A stretch of DNA of 64,000 nucleotides from Ectothiorhodospira marina (GTDB lineage Bacteria; Pseudomonadota; Gammaproteobacteria; Ectothiorhodospirales; Ectothiorhodospiraceae): NCBI RefSeq assembly GCF_900109495.1, contig NZ_FOAA01000010.1, positions 1-64,000 of the forward strand, read 5' to 3'. A model generated the notes under the pieces. It searched no databases and had not been told where the DNA came from. It saw nothing but the letters and a program-made list of their open reading frames with translations. The translations under genes and the position numbers were made by a program. Below, piece by piece: positions 59,190 through 64,000 of this stretch (position 1 is its first letter; every line of letters begins with the position of its first letter).

Positions 59190-60215
59190 TCAGGCGTAAG
59201 CGTCCAGCAGGCCCGATTGCCGATCAGGGGCGGGGCCCTCCAGGGACTCGGACGTGAACGCGCCCTCTGCCCGTGCCGCTCCGCCCGACGGGCCCTCATC
59301 CTGAGGGGACTGCCCACCCTCGCCCCCTTCGCGGTGCGAGACATCCACATCACCGAGCTGTACACCGTTTTCGGCAAACATCTCCCGCAGCCGAGGGATG
59401 GCAGCATCCAGGGTATCCCGAGTGGCCGCGTGGGGCGCGAGAAACTGCACATTGGCGCGATCTCCCTCCATGGACACGCGGATCTCCAGCGGCCCCAGAT
59501 GGGGTGGGTTCAGGCGCAACTCGGCCCCCTGCACATTCTGGTTCACCATCCAGAGCACCCGGTTGCCCACTGCCTCATTCCATTTGGACTGCGACATATT
59601 GGGTTGCGGCATGGGCACCTCCAGGGCCATGACTCGTGGACCCTGTTGCTGAGATGCAGGCTGCAGGCCCAGCGAGACATCCCCGGCCAACTGGACGGAC
59701 AGCCCCTCCTTGCCCGCCCCCTCCGCCTGGGAGGTCGCACGGGCCAGCAGGGATTCGATGGACTGCATCTGCATTTGGGCCGGTGCCTGACCCTCGACGC
59801 CACCCCGCCACACCTGTGCCATGGCCGACACCAGTTGATTGGGCCGATTGCCCGGTTCCGCTGCCGGGAGCGGCAAGACCTGGCCGGACTCAGGCAACTC
59901 CTCCGCCCCCTTCAGAGCATGGAGCATGGCGAAAAGCCCCTCTGCATCGGCCTCGCCCTGTTCCTCCATCAAGGCCCTGAGCTTGTCGGCATCCAGATCA
60001 GTCGGCAACACAAGCCCCTCCGGAAGCTGACCGCCGAGCTCACCCGGTAAATCCGCCTCCAGATCCTGAAAATACAGTAAAAGACTCTCCCAGAAGTCTC
60101 CCCCCTCGACCAGTTCCTCCTGAAGTTCAGGCGGCAATTCCTTGACGAACTGCGCCAGGCTGCCTTCCCCGGAGCCCCGTGTTGACGGGGGTAGTTGCAT
60201 GATGGGCATATCCAT
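59190..60215 (-). CDS. fliK: Flagellar hook-length control protein FliK
   Basis: A 341-residue protein. A Glu/Leu-rich, largely unstructured first half is followed by the C-terminal Flg_hook domain: KWNEAVGNRVLWMVNQNVQGAELRLNPPHLGPLEIRVSMEGDRANVQFLAPHAATRDTLDAAIPRLREMFAENGVQLGDVDVS. It measures hook length and triggers the FlhB switch. It follows fliJ in the fliG-K series. Confidence 0.93.
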   Translation of the reverse strand: MDMPIMQLPPSTRGSGEGSLAQFVKELPPELQEELVEGGDFWESLLLYFQDLEADLPGELGGQLPEGLVLPTDLDADKLRALMEEQGEADAEGLFAMLHALKGAEELPESGQVLPLPAAEPGNRPNQLVSAMAQVWRGGVEGQAPAQMQMQSIESLLARATSQAEGAGKEGLSVQLAGDVSLGLQPASQQQGPRVMALEVPMPQPNMSQSKWNEAVGNRVLWMVNQNVQGAELRLNPPHLGPLEIRVSMEGDRANVQFLAPHAATRDTLDAAIPRLREMFAENGVQLGDVDVSHREGGEGGQSPQDEGPSGGAARAEGAFTSESLEGPAPDRQSGLLDAYA

Positions 60216-60274
60216 GACGGGATACCTATGTGGTGATCACTCTTGTCCAATTAACAATCAATAAACGTGCCGAT

Positions 60275-60712
60275 CTAAAAATCGGGTTTGCGTCTCACAT
60301 TGCGATCATCCTGCTCAGCCTGTTCCCGCCGATCCACCTCGTAACGCTCCTCGCGCTCAAATCGCTCAACCACACGGTTGATCGCTTCGGTACGCCCCCG
60401 GGCCTCCACCCATTGACCCCGGCTGCGCTCCAGCTCTGCCCTTGCCGCCTGCACCAGCTTCATCTGTTGATCAATGGCCTGGTTGAGTCGTGACAGGAAT
60501 AACCGGTAGTCACGCACGCCCACGCCATTGAGGGGAACGGAGGTACTGGATTCAAATCGCTGCGCATATTCATCGCGATAACCGCTCAATTCATCCAGCC
60601 TGGCGAGGCGGTCATCCAGGACCTTCTGCCAATCCCCCAGTTGACGCGCAGCAGTCTGCTGTCGGGTGTCGGCCAACCGGGCCACGGGTTCCATACGTTT
60701 GGATCGATTCAT
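60275..60712 (-). CDS. fliJ: Flagellar export chaperone FliJ
   Basis: A 145-residue, almost wholly coiled-coil protein (RMEPVARLADTRQQTAARQLGDWQKVLDDRLARLDELSGYRDEYAQRFE...). It forms the central stalk of the FliI ATPase ring. It begins 11 bp after the fliI stop. Confidence 0.92.
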   Translation of the reverse strand: MNRSKRMEPVARLADTRQQTAARQLGDWQKVLDDRLARLDELSGYRDEYAQRFESSTSVPLNGVGVRDYRLFLSRLNQAIDQQMKLVQAARAELERSRGQWVEARGRTEAINRVVERFEREERYEVDRREQAEQDDRNVRRKPDF

Positions 60713-60723
60713 CGCATCTCACC

Positions 60724-62163
60724 TCACGACGCTATTCCACGACCTGCATTGACATCCTCCTGAGCGGGCCTTTCTGCCTGCACCGCGCTCCGTCTGGAAA
60801 CCAACTCTTCCAAATCCCGCAGGCTCTTCTTGAAGTTCACGGCTTCTCGCAGATCCTGCTGCAAAAATCGCTCAAGACGGGGGAACAGGGCAATGGCCTC
60901 GTCCACACGGGGGTCGGCCCCCTTTTGATAGGCGCCTACGCTGATCAGGTCGCGATTTTGCTGATATTGTGAATACAATTGTTTGAACTGACGCGCTGCC
61001 TGCACATGCCCCGGGTCGACAATGTCATTCATCACCCGCGACACCGAGGCCTCCACATCAACGGCCGGGTAACGTCCCGTATCGGCGATACGCCGGGAGA
61101 GGACCACATGCCCATCCAGGATGGCACGAGCCGCGTCGGAAATCGGATCATTGGTGTCATCCCCCTCCGCCAGTACCGTGTAAAACGCTGTGATCGAGCC
61201 TGAGCCCCGATCCCCATTGCCGGCGCGCTCCACCAATTGCGGCAGACGGGCAAAAACCGAAGGCGTGTAGCCCTTGGTGGCAGGCGGTTCGCCGATGGCC
61301 AGGGAGATCTCCCGCTGCGCCTGGGCAAAGCGGGTCAGCGAGTCCATCAACAGCAGCACGTTGTGTCCCTTGTCGCGGAAATATTCGGCAATGCTGGTGG
61401 CCAGCATGGCGCCATGCAGACGCATCAACGGGGGATGGTCAGCGGGCACAGCCACCACCACCGCCCGCGCCATGCCCTCCGGCCCCAGGATCTTCTGCAC
61501 GAATTCGTTGACCTCACGTCCGCGCTCGCCGATCAGCCCCACCACGGTGATATCCGCCGCGGTGTAACGGGTCATCATCCCCAACAGCACACTCTTGCCC
61601 ACGCCACTGCCCGCAAACAGGCCCATGCGCTGACCCCGCCCCACGGTGAGCAATCCATTGATGGCACGGATCCCCACGTCCAGCGGCTCATGAATGGGTT
61701 CACGTGCCAGTGGGTTGATGGGCCTGCCATTCAGCGACACATGATCATCGCATTGGGGCAATCCCCCCCCATCCAGAGGCCGGCCCGAGCCATCCAGAAC
61801 CCGGCCCAGCAAAGCTTCTCCCACCAGCGTCTCCCGTGCATGACGCGTGGGAATCACCCGGGCTCCCGGTGTCAGGCCGCTGATATCGCCCACGGGCATC
61901 AGATAGGTCCGCTCCCCGGAAAAACCCACCACCTCCGCCTCGACCTCCTGGCCACCCAGACTGACGACACGACACCGGCCACCGACGGAAACCTGACACC
62001 CTTCCGCCTCCAGAGTCAGCCCCACCATGCGCACCAGGCGACCCTCGGCCACCACCGAGCGGGCATGTTCGAGGCGACCCCGATAGCGCTTCAGACGCGC
62101 CTCAAGCCGTGCGATACGGGCCTGGGGGGCAATCAACCGGGGAATGATGGCGGCCTCACCCAT
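60724..62163 (-). CDS. fliI: Flagellum-specific export ATPase FliI
   Basis: A 479-residue F1-beta-like ATPase. The Walker A motif is [18 protein letters not shown], with [61 protein letters not shown] and [23 protein letters not shown]. It energises unfolding and release of export substrates. Its start overlaps the fliH end by 8 bp. Confidence 0.96.
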   Translation of the reverse strand: MGEAAIIPRLIAPQARIARLEARLKRYRGRLEHARSVVAEGRLVRMVGLTLEAEGCQVSVGGRCRVVSLGGQEVEAEVVGFSGERTYLMPVGDISGLTPGARVIPTRHARETLVGEALLGRVLDGSGRPLDGGGLPQCDDHVSLNGRPINPLAREPIHEPLDVGIRAINGLLTVGRGQRMGLFAGSGVGKSVLLGMMTRYTAADITVVGLIGERGREVNEFVQKILGPEGMARAVVVAVPADHPPLMRLHGAMLATSIAEYFRDKGHNVLLLMDSLTRFAQAQREISLAIGEPPATKGYTPSVFARLPQLVERAGNGDRGSGSITAFYTVLAEGDDTNDPISDAARAILDGHVVLSRRIADTGRYPAVDVEASVSRVMNDIVDPGHVQAARQFKQLYSQYQQNRDLISVGAYQKGADPRVDEAIALFPRLERFLQQDLREAVNFKKSLRDLEELVSRRSAVQAERPAQEDVNAGRGIAS

Positions 62164-63004
62164 TCTCGCCGCCAGAACCCGCTACCCGGGGGTCGTGGGA
62201 AGGCGCCAGTTCAGCCTCCCGGGCAGGCTTTGGCCGTGCCGATACAAGGGCTTCGGTCGGGTTGTCCTCCTCAATGTGGTCACTGCGGCGCTCGCCGCCC
62301 CACACCGATGCAATCACGGCATTCAGCCTCGCTTCCAGACTGGCATCCACCCTTGAGGTATCCGTCTCCAGCTTGACGCCCCCCCGGCTGAGCGTGGGGT
62401 CATCCACCACCGACCAAGGTCGCTCAAGATCATTGAGATGCAGTGCATCCTTGACCAGCTTGGCATCCTGGGGATGCAGATACAGCCTGACCTTGCGATC
62501 AGCACTGGGCAGTACACTCAGGGCTTCACGCAATACCGCCACGACGGCCGATGGATCCGTGCGCAGTTCGCGGCGAACCAACTGTCTGGCCACGGCGATG
62601 GCCAGCTGTACCAACTCCTCCTCGATCACCGCATCCAGTTCTTCGTAGGGAGTCACCAGCCCCTGGAGCAACCGGTCCCAGGCCTTTAACCGCTGCTCGG
62701 TGGTCTTTTCGGCTGCCTTGACGCCCTTGGCCTCACCATCCTTGTATCCCATCTCGCGCCCGGTGCTCAGCCCCTCTTCGTAGCCGGCTTCCCGTCCCCG
62801 CTCAAATCCAGCCTGATAGGCCTGATCCTCGATCTCGCGAATGCGCTCCGCGGTGGGTAACATCAAGCCCGCATCGGCATCGGTCTCCTCGTCGGCCTGC
62901 GCCTCAGGTTCGGGAGCCGGCGGCGGGTCGCCCACCTCGGGGATCTTCCACAACTGGGCCTGGCCGGCCTGGGCCTGGGGAATCACGCGTTCGTTGCCAC
63001 CCAT
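62156..63004 (-). CDS. fliH: Flagellar assembly protein FliH
   Basis: A 282-residue protein. An acidic N-terminus leads to a glycine-repeat helix ([32 protein letters not shown]) with the GxxxG spacing typical of FliH. The C-terminal domain ([53 protein letters not shown]) binds FliI. The extra acidic tail after residue 235 is variable. Confidence 0.94.
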   Translation of the reverse strand: MGGNERVIPQAQAGQAQLWKIPEVGDPPPAPEPEAQADEETDADAGLMLPTAERIREIEDQAYQAGFERGREAGYEEGLSTGREMGYKDGEAKGVKAAEKTTEQRLKAWDRLLQGLVTPYEELDAVIEEELVQLAIAVARQLVRRELRTDPSAVVAVLREALSVLPSADRKVRLYLHPQDAKLVKDALHLNDLERPWSVVDDPTLSRGGVKLETDTSRVDASLEARLNAVIASVWGGERRSDHIEEDNPTEALVSARPKPAREAELAPSHDPRVAGSGGENG

Positions 63005-63016
63005 GCTCTTGCCTCC

Positions 63017-64000
63017 TTAGACCATCTGCTCGGAGCCCTTGTTGCCAAGGACAATCTCGCCGGCCTCGGCCATGCGGCGGGCGATGCCAAGGATTTCCTT
63101 CTGGGCCGCCTCCACTTCGCTCAGGCGCACCGGACCCTTGGCCTCGAGATCGTCCTGCAGCATCTCGCCAGCCCGCTTGGACATATTCTTGAAAATCCTG
63201 TCCTTCAAGTGCTCATCCGCCCCCTTCAGGGCCATCACCAGGGAATCCGTGGACAGCTCCCTGAGCAAGGACTGGATACTGCGGTCATCGAGATCCGCCA
63301 GATTACCGAACACGAACATGAGATCCTGGATCTTCTGACTCAACGCTTCATCCACATCCCGCACCTTATCCAGTATGGAGCCTTCCTTGGAGGAATCCAT
63401 GAAGTTGAGGATGGTGGCTGCGCTCTTGATCCCACCGACACTGGACGACTTGACGTTCATGTTGCCTGCGAACTGTCGCTCCAGAATCTCGTCCAGCTCC
63501 TGCAACGCGGTCGGTTGCACACCGTCGAGTGTCGCAATGCGCATGAGGATGTCCGGCTGCGTCCGATCCGGCAGGAAGGAGAGTACCGAGGCCGCATGAT
63601 CAGGGTCCAGGTAGGACAACACGATGGCGATGATCTGAGGGTGCTCAAGGCGAATCACCTCGGCGACCGCCCGCGGATCCATCCACTTGAGGGATTCAAG
63701 GCCCTTGGAGTTGCGGCCCAGCAGGATCCGGTCGATGACGCCATCCGCCTTATCCTTACCCAGCGCGCTGTTGAGCACACTGCGAATGTAGTCGTCAGAG
63801 CCCATCCCCAGGGCTGTCTGCTCATCCACCGTGGCGACGAAATCATCCACCACCTGCGCCACGTCCGATTTCGAGACGTTGGTCAAGGAGGCCATGGCGG
63901 TCCCGACGCTCTGGACCTCCTTGGGTCCCATGTGCCGCAGTACCTCCGCTGCTGCCTCTTCGCCCAGGCTCATCAGAAAGACTGCGGCGCGATTCGGACC
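63017..64000 (-). CDS. fliG: Flagellar motor switch protein FliG, 5' end beyond window
   Basis: The open frame continues through the right edge. The nine codons at 63974-64000 read GPNRAAVFL directly before MSLGEEAAAEVLRHMGPKEVQ, matching the FliG N-terminus, so the ATG at 63973 is internal. The middle EHPQIIA-like motif (RLEHPQIIAIVLSYLDPDHAASVLSFLP) and the C-terminal torque helix (DLMFVFGNLADLDDRSIQSLLRELSTDSLVMALKGAD) are complete. It couples stators to the rotor. It is followed by fliH after 12 bp. Confidence 0.96.
   Translation of the reverse strand, partial: GPNRAAVFLMSLGEEAAAEVLRHMGPKEVQSVGTAMASLTNVSKSDVAQVVDDFVATVDEQTALGMGSDDYIRSVLNSALGKDKADGVIDRILLGRNSKGLESLKWMDPRAVAEVIRLEHPQIIAIVLSYLDPDHAASVLSFLPDRTQPDILMRIATLDGVQPTALQELDEILERQFAGNMNVKSSSVGGIKSAATILNFMDSSKEGSILDKVRDVDEALSQKIQDLMFVFGNLADLDDRSIQSLLRELSTDSLVMALKGADEHLKDRIFKNMSKRAGEMLQDDLEAKGPVRLSEVEAAQKEILGIARRMAEAGEIVLGNKGSEQMV

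Noticed and set aside
1-64000. CRISPR array, rRNA or tRNA genes
   Set aside because: No regularly spaced direct repeats and no recognisable RNA gene signatures were seen by eye on either strand.

Overview
The window is about 64 kb of GC-rich gammaproteobacterial chromosome. It encodes the magnesium-chelatase subunit BchH (23763-27548), so the host very probably makes bacteriochlorophyll. Together with the Pseudomonas-type flagellar/chemotaxis gene order, this points to a motile purple sulfur bacterium, most likely Ectothiorhodospiraceae. That placement is an inference from gene content; no rRNA or other phylogenetic marker was compared.

Left part (1-9.9 kb). The 3' end of an IS200/IS605-type tnpB abuts a broken glutamate-synthase gene. 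That gltB fragment has lost the segment carrying the AHNGEIN motif and everything downstream of it. An SLC13/DASS permease and rnk follow. Next comes an assimilatory sulfur island: cysH diverges from a sulfite reductase hemoprotein, a DUF934 partner and a siroheme-synthase-like gene whose methyltransferase half is degenerate. Then come a DUF411 periplasmic protein, a hotdog thioesterase and an MntA/HepT (MNT-HEPN) toxin-antitoxin pair.

Middle (9.9-35 kb). A flgP-flgT-SDR-HD operon with a sigma-28-like promoter faces lpoA. A PutP-type Na+ symporter is coupled to a 37-residue membrane peptide and followed by a hydrolase-membrane fusion. PfkB, an HDOD protein and an unrecognised protein come next. 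The carboxynorspermidine dehydrogenase/decarboxylase pair (sym-norspermidine/spermidine pathway) converges on bchH. The bchH upstream region has a sigma-70 promoter whose -35 and -10 each sit inside a PpsR/CrtJ-type palindrome, a strong sign of aerobic/redox repression. DUF502, sppA, a HAD phosphatase, rluC, rne (with a long leader) and a low-molecular-weight tyrosine phosphatase follow.

Right part (35.3-64 kb). A nearly continuous flagellar/chemotaxis locus. On the plus strand are a second FliK-like protein and a free-standing FlhB C-terminal-like protein. On the minus strand, in transcription order from the right, are fliG-H-I-J-K, a chemoreceptor gene, fliL-M-N-O-P-Q-R-flhB-flhA-flhF-flhG-fliA-cheY-cheZ-cheA-cheB-motC-motD-parC-parP-cheW and two small genes. 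A site matching the 16-base sigma-54 consensus lies just upstream of fliL. FlhF/FlhG and ParC/ParP suggest a polar flagellum and polar chemoreceptor arrays.

No rRNA, tRNA or CRISPR array was seen. Starts were often moved from the longest reading frame to the codon supported by a Shine-Dalgarno sequence, operon spacing or family alignment; this is stated in each entry.
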